64,000 nucleotides of DNA from Piper betle (taxonomy: Eukaryota > Streptophyta > Magnoliopsida > Piperales > Piperaceae): assembly GCA_033002965.1 (NCBI GenBank), contig JAURVB010014474.1:62001-126000 (forward strand), given 5' to 3'. Positions 1 to 10,986 of the stretch are shown piece by piece. Each line of letters opens with the position of its first letter. Within the stretch, counting starts at the first letter, position 1. The notes under the pieces are model-generated. The model saw nothing but the letters and a program-made list of their open reading frames with translations. It had not been told where the DNA came from and ran no database searches. Made by a program: the position numbers and the translations under genes.

Positions 1-135
1 TTAGTTCCACATCTAATGCCTTTTGGGTAAGATATTATTTATAAGTGAGAATAGACGATAAAACTTAACTTAAATTAACCACTTTTGAAAAGATGACTTA
101 AATTTATTAGTTTGAACTTTGGACGGGATCATTAT
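1..135 (+). repeat. TRIM-like LTR, 3' part (cut by window start)
   Basis: The segment aligns base for base with the terminal repeat at 41138-41290: the same succession of 'cacatctaatg', 'gggtaagat', 'ataagtgagaat', 'ttaaccacttttgaa' and an end in 'atcattata'. It is followed by TTTGA, the same target-site sequence that follows the 41290 copy. It is therefore part of the duplicated segment 1-2558 rather than an independent insertion. The 5' end lies outside the window. Confidence 0.7.
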
Positions 136-1772
136 ATTTGACATCTACATCTTTAAAGAAAATAAATTTATAAATGATTTTAAAATAGAAAAATACAGCA
201 ATATATGGAAAAAAATATAACAATTTTAGTATGGAAAATCATTAATAAATAAATGTAAAGAATATCTTAAAATACCCTTTAAAAAAATAAACACATTTTG
301 AGCAAAAAAAATTAAAATAAAATCTAAGAGTTGATTATGAAAGTAATAGACAGGGAAATTCAAAACAAATTGCAGTGTGAATAATAAAAGATAAATCAAA
401 TACAAAGAAGAATAAAAAATAAATAGAAAATTTTCAAATAAAAAGTAAAAAAATCAGCAATATTAATAATGAGAAAGTGAATTACAAGAAGAAAGCAGAG
501 ATAAATATTTTGCATAAGAGAGGAAAAATCAAATAATTAAATTGTAAATGAACCTAAAAATATAAAAATAAAATAAAACAAATAGAGTTATATAATAAAT
601 CATGTTACACCTACGTTCATCATTCATTTTTTATATCCATGCTATAAAATAAGAGTAAATATTAATTATGATCAAGAAAAATTCACTTAGGTAGTTAAAG
701 GACTTGTGTAGAGAATGTGAGAGAAGAACATTGGTATATTATTTTATTAATTAATTACCACAATTATTTATGCACTTTGAAATGTTAATTTTTCAGAATA
801 ATCCTTGATTGATCAAAACGAAAAATATTTTAAGAAACACTATCGGCAAATTTACTACGAGGAAATTGGATGTAATCCTTTATTGTGGGGAGGGGGGTAG
901 GAATGGTGCATCCTTTTAAAAATAGTGTAAGACCCGCCCGAAAAATGTATCTCTTTCACAAGGACGGTTGTACCTTCCAAAAAGTTGTAATTGCCAAGCC
1001 TTTAGAAACAACCATGTGTCACGTATCTACCTAATTAAAACAAATCCAGTAACAATTCTTTGAGAAATTTACAAAAAGACAGTGTAAGTATAAAAAAATT
1101 ACGACTCTAGGAGAATATTATCCACATTTACTATTTAAAGGGAATAACTTTATTTAAATTTAAAAATAACAACTTACCCTCAATTTTGGATTAAAATGAT
1201 TTTTAAAAGGGAGGTCAAAAAACAAACTGAAATTGAGAATTAAGGGTAAAATTATCTTTTGAAATTTATTACCTTCAAATCATAAATATAAATAATAGTC
1301 CCTTAAAATCATAAATTGTAGATAATAATATATTTTTTTGTAAATTTTTCAAAATCTTTTGAGCTCTATTAGAGGTAAGAGGATTTTAAATCAAATTTCT
1401 TACTGTCCCAACAATCTCTAAAAAATAAAAAATAAAAAAAGTAGCCGAAATTATGCTTCGAAAAAAAAATCTCTAAACACAAATAATAAAGTAGCCCAAA
1501 TTTCAAACTTTTTAACTAGGCAGCCAAACCATTGTTGTGAGACATGTTCAAACCTGATTTGGTTAGTATACAAGTTAAAAAAAGTATATTTAGATTAAAT
1601 CATTATAAGTTTGATTGATTTATAAACGATTAATGAATAACCATTCTTATTGCTAGAATTTCCCCACGTTTTCACACCGTCGCCATCAACCCCTTTTTGG
1701 CAAACACACTTCCCCCGGCGACTCAAAGTCGAACTGCTCGCCGGGAAATGCCGCCGCCGAACCCCACCAACA

Positions 1773-2558
1773 ATGGCGATGGCCGGCCTCTACCGCCACA
1801 TCCTCCCCTCTCCCCGGCCGTCGAATTCGCCTCCTCCGATGGCAAGGTACACCCTCCTCCTATCTATGCTAAAAAAACAATTTCATAAGTACAAGACCGC
1901 TATTGGATGAATTTTGCGCCATATACTTCATGAACATATCATTATGGCAAATAGAAGACTATTTAAGACTATTTGTCATAGTTTTAGTCTAATGATCTTG
2001 CATTTGTATGAAGAACACAATGGCCGTGAATAAGCGATCCGCTCTCAGTTTTTTTCTTTTGCGGGAAGACTTTGCTGTGGATCATGGATTTTTGTCGTAT
2101 TTGTGGTAGCAATGTTGATTTCTCTGTCACCTCCTTTGCATCTGTAAAGGACTATATTTATGTTCCTATGGTAACTATCACCTTGTGCAACTTTTTCTAT
2201 CATTTCAATCAGTATTGATGTCCATATTATTGAACCTTGAAACATATGTACATCTACTGAGTATTGCATCAGGAAAGCTGACCGTGCTAATGGATTTTAT
2301 CCTTGATTTATTGTGAGAACAATCAATATCTGCTTCAAGTTCGTCTCCAGCCTCTCTAGGATAAGGTGTAGATGTTGATATAAAGCTAGACTTATGATAT
2401 GATGATTAAAAAAATGCTAATATGGTCTTCTTCCCATGTGCCATTGATATCATTTTTACTATTACGTATTAAAAAAACCATGAAGTGGTTAGTTAACAAT
2501 AAAAGCATTGTGTCAGTTAATAAATTTCATGTCCCTAATGATTTAGCATGTCTTTGGG
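1773..2558 (+). pseudogene. Truncated phytochelatin synthase pseudogene (exon 1 + part of intron 4)
   Basis: The start reads [13 protein letters not shown], as in the intact gene at 43321. One C is missing from the run that encodes the following prolines, so the frame is lost (PRPSNS instead of PPAVEF). After the exon 1 donor (ggcaag/gtacac) only about 15 bases of intron 1 remain. The sequence then jumps to 'atctatgct' inside intron 4 of the intact gene. Exons 2-4, including the catalytic Cys, His and Asp codons, are absent. It cannot make an enzyme. The upstream 5' region is well preserved, so it could still be transcribed. Confidence 0.85.
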
Positions 2559-4795
2559 TCTGATGGGTCTGTTGCTCGGAATGTAAATGTTTCCTCTAGT
2601 AGCATTCGCACTTCTGGCAATGATACTGAAACTGGCTCTGAACATGAAAGTACACATTCACACGAGAAGAAACGGAAAAATTTGGCACCATCTTCAAAAG
2701 GTGACAGGTTAAATTCCCCGTCTAGTAAAGAACAAGATGATGATGTTATATACACGCAGAATGAAGATCATGGGAACCGGGAAAAGTGAAAGTGAAAGTG
2801 AAAAATGTTATGTATGCATTTCAGAACTTTTTGTTGCGTGAAAAGGAAGAAAGTGAAAGTGGGAGAGGTGTTTTCCCGGGTGAAAAGGAAATTTCAGTCA
2901 AGAAGAAAAACATTACGGGAGAGCCAGATCCACTCAATCGTGAAAGAAATGTTGATATCTGACTTTGATGCAGCTGGAAACCCGCAGCAGCCACTATACA
3001 GGTCTAAGTCATCAAATGGTGAGTTGGCATTATTTCAAAAAGGACAAAATATAGTTGATCTGCATATTGACATTCAAGGAGCTGAGATGGAAAGTAATCG
3101 GGGAAGGTACAGAAGAATGTCAAGTGATGACTTCATTGTAAATGGGCAATATACCACACCGAGCAATGCAAATTCTTTCTCAGATCCCCTTTTGGAGGGT
3201 AAATATGCTCATACTGATAAGAATAAAGGTTTGTCTGATGGCATGAAAGATGAATCATTTATAGTGCCTCATCGGTCAATCCTGTCTGAGCAAATGGGAA
3301 CTGGCAGTGACAATGCCATTGACATGGTTGCTGAATTCCCATCAGCTTTTAGAACTGGTGATGACAAATGTCTCAATGGGTATGAGCCAGATGGGTTAAG
3401 CTTAATACCAGAACGCACAATAGAAAGAGAATCTATTGGCTACGATCCAGCTATGGACTATGAGATGGAAGTTCATGAGAAAGCTGTGCAGGAAAATGGA
3501 AAGGATGTAGATGCCAATATTGCTCAAAGACAGGATGGTCAAATCTGACAAGGAAAAGAAGGCTACATTGGAGAAGAAAAAGATTGTACCCACGATAAGG
3601 AGGAATCAGCCCTCAAGATTGCCAGCTGATTCGCGGCAACTTAGGATGAAGTTACTGATTAGAAACTGGGACATGCCACCTCCAACGGATTAGTAGGATG
3701 GCCGTAATGTCTCATTAGGTAGATATTGATTAGGCATCCTCCAGTGCATGAATCTCCTCACTTAATGAAGGTTAAGGGACGAGGGTCTCGTGTACAGTGT
3801 TGTACCAACACCCTTTTCCCCTTTTTGCAGAGAGGCTGGTTTTGTTTCCACCTAAACTGTGCCCATATTTTAATAATTTTTCAAGTAAATGAGGCCATCA
3901 TAGGAAAAGTGTATGTTATGCCCATTTAGAAAGCTTTATTACAAAATAGTTTAATAAGCGTTATTAGAATATTGACAGATAGTGTTAAAATCAGTTTGAG
4001 GATTTGCTAAAGCTTTTTTAGTTGATTTCCCTAACTTGAACAGGGTCTCTAGATTCCCATGAAAATCATAATGCCCTAGCGGTGAATTTAGTTTTATGTA
4101 CCTGGGGATCTCACATATGTCATAAAAAATGGTATTGAGACCAACAGTCAAATGCCTGAGCCTACACAATACTAATTTGGTACATATGCAATGGTTCATA
4201 CTTTCATGCATAAACTTTACTTAGGTATGAAATGGTCTTGCTCAGTTTGTTGGCATTTATATAACCAAATCAATGGAAGATAGAGAAACACAAACTCGCT
4301 GTTTGCAGGTTCATTTTTTAAATATATTCTGGTAGTAACCGTGATATTTTTTCCCCTTTCAGGAAGAGGAACAGTTAAAACGACTTGAAGCAATAAAATT
4401 AGAACGCCAAAAAGAATTGCTGCTAGAAGTGGTCTGAATGGCTCCCAATCCACTTCTCCCAGCGCTGCAACAAAACATTCTCCAACCTCCAAGTTCAGTG
4501 ACTCACCTGTACGAAGATCAGTTGCGGCTACTCCAAAGGGTTCTCCACAGACTAATGGACCAAATCGTGCTGGGAGTAAATTAAGTCGATCAGTCTCATC
4601 TTTGCTTGATCAAAAGAAAGCAATTAGTGGAAGAGGCTCTGAAACCAAAACGGAATCAGAACCCAGAAGGTTATCGGAGCCAGCTGACAGTAATGAGCGA
4701 GCACTATTACAGAAGGTCTATTGAGGGCAAAGAAACTACAGGTTGAGCAGGTGAGGAACATACACCGTGTGAATGTGCACATTCCAAAGTTGTGA
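2559..4795 (+). pseudogene. COP1-interacting protein 7 (CIP7)-like pseudogene fragment
   Basis: Coding-like text matches the central and C-terminal parts of the plant CIP7 family, as I recall it: 'AFQNFLLRE', 'SSDDFIVNGQ', 'AMDYEMEVHEKA', 'SDKEKKATLEKKK', 'EEEQLKRLEAIKLERQK' and a Ser-rich tail with 'SPVRRSVAATPKGSP'. The longest open stretch is 2805-3548, which holds about 200 residues in the family frame after an out-of-frame start. The text changes frame near 2777-2800 (a GTGAAA repeat), near 2960, near 3530 and at the A-run of 4409-4413. An intron-like gap separates about 3700 from 4363 (acceptor ending 'ttcag'). The N-terminal half of the family is absent because the left edge is the duplication junction at 2558. 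CIP7 is a light-signalling nuclear protein in Arabidopsis; no function is expected here. Confidence 0.7.
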
Positions 4796-5535
4796 TCCTG
4801 CATTCGTAGACTTCGATTTTTGTGTCACGCAAATCCGAAAGTGAGGTGAGAACGGAACAACCACCGTCCTTTCCTGATAATCCATTCTATCGAAGCTCAA
4901 AGCATGAAAATTGAAGGATGTCCTTGAGAAAATTTGTTCAGGTTTTGATTGTATATTGAGTTAAAATTTCAATAATTTAATGATACATAATGCTGAGGGC
5001 GTGACTAATTTATTACTTCTTTTAAGGCATGAAACTGTCAGTCGTTTGTAGCTTGTACCGTGGCCAGAACATCAAATATGTATTTGTTCTTGCAAGTTGC
5101 AATGGTTGGTACATGGCGCGTGAACTGGTTTCGTTGCATATTGCGTTTTGCTAATTATATTTGCTACTTGTGATTACATGTGAACCAATTATGTCTATGT
5201 TAGGTAAATTTATATTTATTTAAAATACATCCCTTTCTAACTATTTTTGAGATTGATTATTTTTATGTGTTAATTTTATGTTTCATATTAGTTCATGTGA
5301 TGTCGGTATTTATGTCTGGATTCGTCCGACAAACACGGTCCTTTGTCCGCGTTGTGGACACCCCTGAGAGCAACTATTATGGTTAACACTATCCGGGTTA
5401 AGCAAAAGTTAGCTTAACTCTATATATTTATAAAAATTAATACTTAAAATGTAGTAAAAGTTATACATTTGTAAATCTAAAAACTTAAATATGAAATATA
5501 CATATTCATTTCATACTCTGATATGCATCTGGTTA
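4796..5535 (+). repeat. CIP7-like 3' flank module (three copies in the window)
   Basis: This non-coding segment follows the CIP7-like fragment. It recurs inverted at about 23440-23950 and directly at 23951-24500. Shared landmarks include 'ggcatgaaactgtcagtcg', 'ccagaacatcaaatatg' and 'gatgtcggtatttatgtct'. It is probably the 3' UTR and downstream DNA of the CIP7 locus, carried along in the duplications. I see no open reading frame of interest in it. Confidence 0.6.
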
Positions 5536-5539
5536 GATT

Positions 5540-7968
5540 GGAGACGACACAGCTCCAACACCACCTATAGGGTCAAGTTATACCTGAAGAGCAGAACTCA
5601 ATATCTTCAATAGCAAATGTCATTGAAGAGATCCACAAGAGAAAAAGAAGTTCAATTTCAAATAATTATATCATCTTTCTCGAAAAACTTGAGGATAACA
5701 ATAGAACGATGTAAGATGATCCAATTAACTTTCATTAGGCCATGAAGAGTTCTAATTCTCAAAAGTAGATTGATGCTATGAATGAAGAGATAAAGTTAAT
5801 GAAAGCTAATGACATTTGGGATCTTGTCGAATTGCTTGAAGGTGCAAAACCTATTAGTTATAAATAGATATTTAAAACTAAGATCAAAAGGTGATGTAGA
5901 AAGATATAAGACTCATTTTGTTACGAAGGGCTTACTCAAAAGGAAGACATCGATTATAATGAGACTTTCTTTCTAATTTCATCGAAGGACTCACTTAAAA
6001 TAATTATGGCACTAGTGGCACGTTTTGATCTTAAGTTACATCAGATGAATATAAAGACGGTATTTCTAAATTGTGATATTAATGAAACAATTTATATAGT
6101 GTAACTAGAAAACTTTGTATCGGGAGATTTCAAAGAATATAGTTTGAAAATTAAAGGAATCCAACTATGGACATAAGTAGGCTTCTTGTCAATAGATCAC
6201 AAATTTTATCAAAGAAATTTGAAATAAAAGATTTTGGAAATGCATCTTTTATATTAGGAATTCAAATACATCGAAATCGCTCTCGATGTATACTCGAATT
6301 ATCACAAAAGACCTATATAGAAAAAATGTTTCAGAGATTTGGCATGTAAGGTTGTAACCAGGAGATACCCATGTTACTAAAAGAGACAAATCTGTCTCAA
6401 TCAATGCTCTAAAAATCACATAGAAAAAAAGAAATGTAAAAGATTCCTTATGTTTTAACGATGGGAAATCTTGTGTATGCTCAAGTACAGACGTGTCTAG
6501 ATAGTGCATATATTGTTAGAATATTAGGCAGATATTTAAGTAATCTGGGATTTGAACATTCGAAAGCAACGAAAAGAGTCATGAGATATCTTCAGAAAAC
6601 AAAACATTACATGCTTACATATCGAAAGTCAGATCAACTTGAGATCATTAGGTATTCTGATTCTAATTTTGCTGGATGTCAAGATAGTTGTCGATCCACT
6701 TCTGGCTATGTTTACCTGCTTGGTGGAGAAGCTTATCTTAGAGGATTTCTAAGCAGACACTCATACCTTCTTTCAGCATGACAATTAAATTCATAGTTTG
6801 TTATAATGCATACAATCATGAAATATTAGTGCAGAATTTTGTCACAGGGTTGCGCGTTGTTGATAATATTGAAAGACTACTTAAGTTATTTTATGACAAT
6901 CAGTTTACAGTATTATATTCAAATAACAACAAGAGTTCATCTAAATCAAAACATATAGAAATCAAGTTCTTTGTTGTGAAATAAAGAATTTAGAGTGGTA
7001 AAGTTTATATAGAGCATATTGGGACAAACTTCATGGTTGCGGATCCGCTTACTAAAAGTTTACCGCCCAAGATCTTTCATGAGCATGTTGTTCATCTTGG
7101 TGTTGTATCATTTGATGATATATTACTTTAGTGAGAGTTTTTTTTTGTTTTGTTTTTTTTATGTGAATTACAGTATTTGGTTTATGTTTCACTCTATTTT
7201 GGTGATCTCATAAAGTTGGATCAAGTTAAAAATATGCATGTTTAAATCAAATTACATGTAATTTTACGCTACACATCTATACTTGATTTATGTCATTTAA
7301 TTATGTTGATGTATGACCATGGATAGATATGATATATGTAACAAAAATTACCTTGATTGTATGTTAACATTAATTAATGGATCAAGATTGTTATTTTTGG
7401 AATAGTAGCATGTGTTATTTTGGAGCTTATAAGGTTATATAGTGATATACAATTATCTTTGTATATATAGTCTAAGTGGGAGATTGTTGGATTTTGGACG
7501 TCTATATACATAGCATATATAATTGTATCATATGCTATTATTTAAGGTTATGTTTAAATTAAATTGATCAATTAAATTTAAGTTTAATGGGCGCCTAAAT
7601 TAAATTTATTTATTAAATTTAAGTTTAATGGATCATTATATAAGTATGGATACACATGTATAGATTCTATTTTTCGTAATTTCTAATTTATGATGGGTTA
7701 AATTGAAATTATGAAAAAAATAAGGATAAAAAGGGTTGTGTTCCCCAAATTCGTAGTAGTTTTTTATTTTGGCATCCCATCATCAAAAAACTCTTGTCTT
7801 GAAAAACTAGTGCTGAATTTTGAAGATCAAAACATAAGTAAAGAATTTTTCGCTTTTATTATGCTTCCGCTATCAAATTATATTTTCTTGATGATTTAAT
7901 CTAAAGAAAGTTTTATTGATGATGTTTTTATCATATGTATAATTTTAGTTAAGTTAAAGATTTTAACA
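5540..7968 (+). mobile_element. Ty1/copia retrotransposon remnant, copy 1 (RT-RNase H + 3' LTR)
   Basis: Broken pol reading frames give reverse transcriptase blocks ('MNEEIKLMKANDIWDLV' about 5778, 'ETFFLISSKDSLKIIMAL' about 5960) and copia RNase H blocks ('KATKRVMRYLQKTKHYML' about 6567, 'GCQDSCRSTSGYVYLLGG' about 6675). Stop codons and indels are frequent, and the stretch with the YVDD catalytic motif is missing. A polypurine tract (aagtgggaga, 7473-7482) precedes the 3' LTR, which begins TGTTGG at 7485 and ends AACA at 7968. No 5' LTR, gag or integrase is recognisable. The element is inactive. Related remnants lie at 20841-23440 (inverted) and 24500-26320. Confidence 0.85.
7485..7968 (+). 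repeat. Copia 3' LTR, copy 1
   Basis: It starts TGTTGGATTTTGG directly after the polypurine tract and ends ...TTTTAACA, giving TG...CA termini and 484 bp. The right neighbour, base 7969 onward, is coding sequence of a PCBER exon 4. The element therefore sits inside a former PCBER gene. Confidence 0.75.
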
Positions 7969-8403
7969 TTACCATCAAAGCGGTGAATGATCTAAGGACT
8001 TTGAACAAGATTCTCTTCATCAGGCCTGCTGCCAACACACTCTCCTTCAATTAGCTTCTTGCCCTCAGGGAGAAGAAGATTGGGAAGACCCTCGAGAAGG
8101 TCTATCTCCCGGAGGAAGTGGTTCTCAAGACCATCCAAGGTCAGTTGCATTTCATTGCCGCCAATCAAATTATGCAGATAAACCTGTATTTCTCATGACT
8201 GATAATGTTTTATTTGACTTGGGATTCTTGCCGCAGAGTCTCCAATTCCATTGAATATTGTCCTGTCAATTACTCACTCCGTGTTTGTGAAGGGAGACCA
8301 GACCAGGTTCGAGATCGAGCCATCCTTTGGAGTGGAGGCTTCTGCACTCAATACTGATGTGAAGTTCACCGCTGTGGATGAATAGCTCGACCAGTTTGTG
8401 TAA
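7969..8403 (+). pseudogene. PCBER/isoflavone reductase-like pseudogene fragment (exons 4-5)
   Basis: Exon 4 remnant 7969-8139 reads 'TIKAVNDLRTLNKILFIRPAAN' and has a TAG in place of the Glu codon of the family's 'FNELVALWEK'. The intron is 8140-8236. Exon 5 (8237-8403) has the expected 167 bp and reads 'ESPIPLNIVLSITHSVFVKG' to '...LDQFV' plus stop, with a second in-frame TAG in 'VDE*LDQFV'. Everything upstream of mid-exon 4 is replaced by the copia LTR. The inverted copy at 20406-20840 shares the first TAG but has a different second lesion. Confidence 0.9.
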
Positions 8404-9171
8404 ATAGTGGCAGTCCAATTTCTCTGGCTCATGTATCAACCTGAGTGTCATGTCGTAGTGGTTTAAGAAAATGGATCCCTGAGCTTTGATTCGGATAAAG
8501 ATAATAGTTATGTGACAGTCTGCTTATATAAGTTTATCCAATGAAAGGTTATGGCTTCACTTGGACGGATGTTCAGATTTTTATGTGAATTTATGTTTTT
8601 ATCGGACCAAGATAAAGTTTAATTACTTGGTTTATTTGGTTTTTTTAGAAATCAATAGTTGACATCGACCTTAACTTTGGTTGCAAAGCTGATGAAGTAT
8701 ACATAATGATATCATAACTACCTATGTGGGTCAATCGAAAGAGCCCTAGAAATGTGTTTGACTGAGAAGCACAATAATAGGCAGCACCAACTCATCAAGA
8801 CTATGGCATTTTGATTTGTAACATTTTGGTCATAACTGTGTCATTTGGTATGCATCTCACTGTCACAAGTTTAATTCCAGAAACGGTATGATTAACTAAG
8901 AATCTTGCAGGAATGAAGTGGCTGTACGAATAGGCTATATATGAGAACCCAAATTTAATCCCAAATCTAATATTTATTTGGGTACGATCCTGTTCATAAG
9001 TAAAAATAAATTATATATTTTTAACTTCGGTTAACCACTTTTAAAAGAATAATTTAGCACATTATGTTGTTCTTTGGGTCGGATCGTTACACACTTTCAG
9101 TTCTTACTAACCGAAGGAAAATTGAAATTCCGGCTCTAATGAAAAGTATGAAATTCAACTAATCAAAATAT

Positions 9172-9202
<31 letters not shown>

Positions 9203-9629
9203 TTATTTTTTATTTTAATTTTTTAAAATAAAAAATTTAAAACCATGGCGGAAGTTTTATTCATCTCAACACTTCACTCCTTTCTTATCTCATTCTACCT
9301 CCTAAGCAATCTTGATTTTAACCTTCAAGCACACAAATATAAAATGAATTCAAAGTCTCTTCAACCCTCTCTCCTTCTCTCTAAAAAATAGAACACAAGC
9401 AAGCACTTTTTTCTTTACTTTTCCTATTCATTTCAGTTTTCTTATTTTCTGGTTGATTTATTAATTGTTTTAGCATTTTTTTATTGTTTGTGATGTGATT
9501 TAGTGATTTGAGATTGCGATTGCTTTCCTTTTATTGTTGATTTAGAGCATTATAACTATTTGTGTTATTGTGTATCTCATACTTTTAAACATCGTATCAT
9601 ACCATCCAATTGTATTTGATATATCACAT
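8404..9629. other. Non-coding duplicated flank (inverted copy at 19200-20400)
   Basis: There is no gene here. The stretch is the 3' flank of the PCBER fragment and recurs inverted at about 19200-20400. It contains a TRIM-like LTR relic at about 8939-9091 (with 'cggttaaccacttttaaaag', ending 'cgttaca') and a (TA)n run at about 9171-9197. The rest is AT-rich with no support for coding. Confidence 0.6.
8939..9091 (+). repeat. TRIM-like solo LTR relic
   Basis: About 150 bp is similar to the TRIM terminal repeats at 35712, 40829 and 41138: 'gagaaccc', 'cccaaatctaatat', 'ggtacgatcctg', 'ggttaaccactttt' and the end 'cggatcgttaca'. No matching 5-bp target-site duplication is visible (left 'gctat', right 'cactt'). 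An inverted, more degenerate copy lies at about 19727-19866 as part of the larger duplication. Confidence 0.55.
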
Positions 9630-10027
9630 ACAATCTTTAAATTTATTATGATTGAAGTCTTTGTAATATTTTAGTCCGTACCAAATTTTTTAGTTTAAAG
9701 TTTTCACAAAATACTAATTTTTGTTAAAAATTACGATATTTTAACCGGTATTTTAATTACGATATATGAGGGAGGGGAGATTCAGCCGTTTGATTCTATT
9801 TAACGGCGGGAAAAATCACCCCCACCCTACAATCTTTAAATTTATTATGATTGAAGTCTTTGTAATATTTTAGTCCGTACCAAATTTTTTAGTTTAAAGT
9901 TTTCACAAAATACTATTTTTTGTTAAAAATTATAATATTTTAACTGGTATTTTAATTACGATATATGAGGGAGGGGAGGTTCAGCCGTTTGATTCTATTT
10001 AACGGCCAAAAAAATCACCCCCACCCT
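9630..10027 (+). repeat. Tandem duplication, 2 x 199 bp
   Basis: The unit begins 'acaatctttaaattt' at 9630 and again at 9829, and a third start ('acaatc') at 10028 immediately diverges. The two 199-bp units are nearly identical; differences include taatttt/tattttt near 9715/9914 and gcggg/gccaa near 9806/10005. Each unit carries 'gatatatgagggagggga' and 'cagccgtttgattct'. A single, diverged, inverted copy of the first part lies at about 19115-19210. The tandem step is therefore private to this arm and recent. Confidence 0.9.
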
Positions 10028-10107
10028 ACAATCGACCACCCCCACCCCCACACCCCCACACCCAACCCCCCCCCCCTTCCTACCCCCACACCCAACCCCT
10101 TCCTACG
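10012..10107 (+). repeat. C-rich low-complexity tract
   Basis: Repeated 'cacccccacaccc' and an uninterrupted C run at about 10066-10075 make a strongly C-rich plus strand in otherwise AT-rich DNA. The complementary strand has several runs of four or more G that could in principle form a G-quadruplex. The tract directly precedes the PCBER pseudogene at 10106. Confidence 0.7.
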
Positions 10108-10986
10108 GTTGGTAGCCTGCAAATTCTAGATCAAGTTAAGATCATTGATGCCATCGAGGAAGCTGACAATGTCAGGGTACATTTCTTCTTTCACTGTTCC
10201 ATTGCATTTGATACATGCTCATTTTGGCACCTGATTTAAGATTTGATCAGTTCACGATTTGATTAATGCAGAGATTCGTGTCATCGGAATTCGGGAATGA
10301 TGTGGATCGTACCACTGCAGGGGATCCTGCTAAGTTTGCTTTTGCATCCAAGGATCAAATCTGAAGAGCAGTGGAGGCTGCCGGAATTTCACACACCTAT
10401 GTATCTTCCAATTGCTTTGCTGGGTACTTCCTCTCTACACTGTCCCAAGATGGAGCTACTGCTCCTCGAAGGGATAAGGTTGTCATTCTGGGAGATGACC
10501 CAAGGTGAACAATCTTCTTCTCTAATTTGATAACAAATAATGAAACAGTGTTATGATGTTGTAGACTATATATTTAACAAGGAAGAGGACATTGGAACTT
10601 TTACCATCAAAGCGGTGAATGATCCAAGGACTTTGAACAAGATTCTCTGCATCAGGCCTGCTGCCAACACACTATCCTTCAATGAGCTTGTTGTCCTCTG
10701 GGAGAAGATTGGCAAGAACATCCAAGGTCAGCTGCAATTCATAGACACCCAACAAATTAAGCAGATAAATTTGTATTGCTCGTGACTGTTGATGTTTAAT
10801 ATGACATGGATTGTTGTTGCAGAGTCTCTAATTCCATTGAATGTTGTCCTGTCCATTACTCCGTGTTTGTGAGAGATCAGACCAGCTTTGAGATTGAGCC
10901 ATCATTTGGAGTCGAGGCTTTTGCACTCTATCTATCCCCATGTGAAGTACACCTCGGTGGACGAATACCTCGACCAATTTGTGTAA
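10106..10986 (+). pseudogene. PCBER-like pseudogene (exons 2-5, degenerate)
   Basis: Exon 2 tail (10106-10176) reads 'LQILDQVKIIDAIEEADNVR'. Exon 3 (10272-10504) reads 'RFVSSEFGNDVDRTTAGDPAK', then has a stop where the family has the first Arg after 'KxQI'; it continues 'RAVEAAGISHTYVSSNCFAGY'. Exon 4 (10565-10726) reads 'NKEEDIGTFTIKAVNDPRTL' and is short by about 40 bp at its 3' end. Exon 5 starts at 10823 ('ESLIPLNVVLSITP') and then shifts frame. Exon 1 with the NADPH-binding glycine motif is missing. It is a different paralogue from the 15238/28436 pair, with 'FVSSEF' and 'TIKAVNDP' in place of 'YLPSEF' and 'AIKTVDDP'. Confidence 0.88.

Larger units (their letters stand above)
1..2558 (+). 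repeat. Segmental duplication, copy A (PCS upstream + exon 1 + intron 4)
   Basis: Direct duplicate of 41154-45523. Positions 1-1640 match 41154-42850 with scattered substitutions and small indels. Positions 1650-1858 match the phytochelatin synthase 5' region and exon 1 (43205-43411). Positions 1859-2558 match intron 4 of that gene (44816-45523). Compared with copy B, this copy lacks about 350 bp upstream of the gene and about 1.4 kb from inside intron 1 to inside intron 4. Its right edge is the point where CIP7-like coding sequence starts, at a shared 'tttggg'. 136-1640 holds no gene that I can see; it is AT-rich intergenic sequence. Confidence 0.85.

Noticed and set aside
10297..10530. 77-codon ORF
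   Set aside because: It is the wrong frame of exon 3 of the PCBER pseudogene at 10106-10986.
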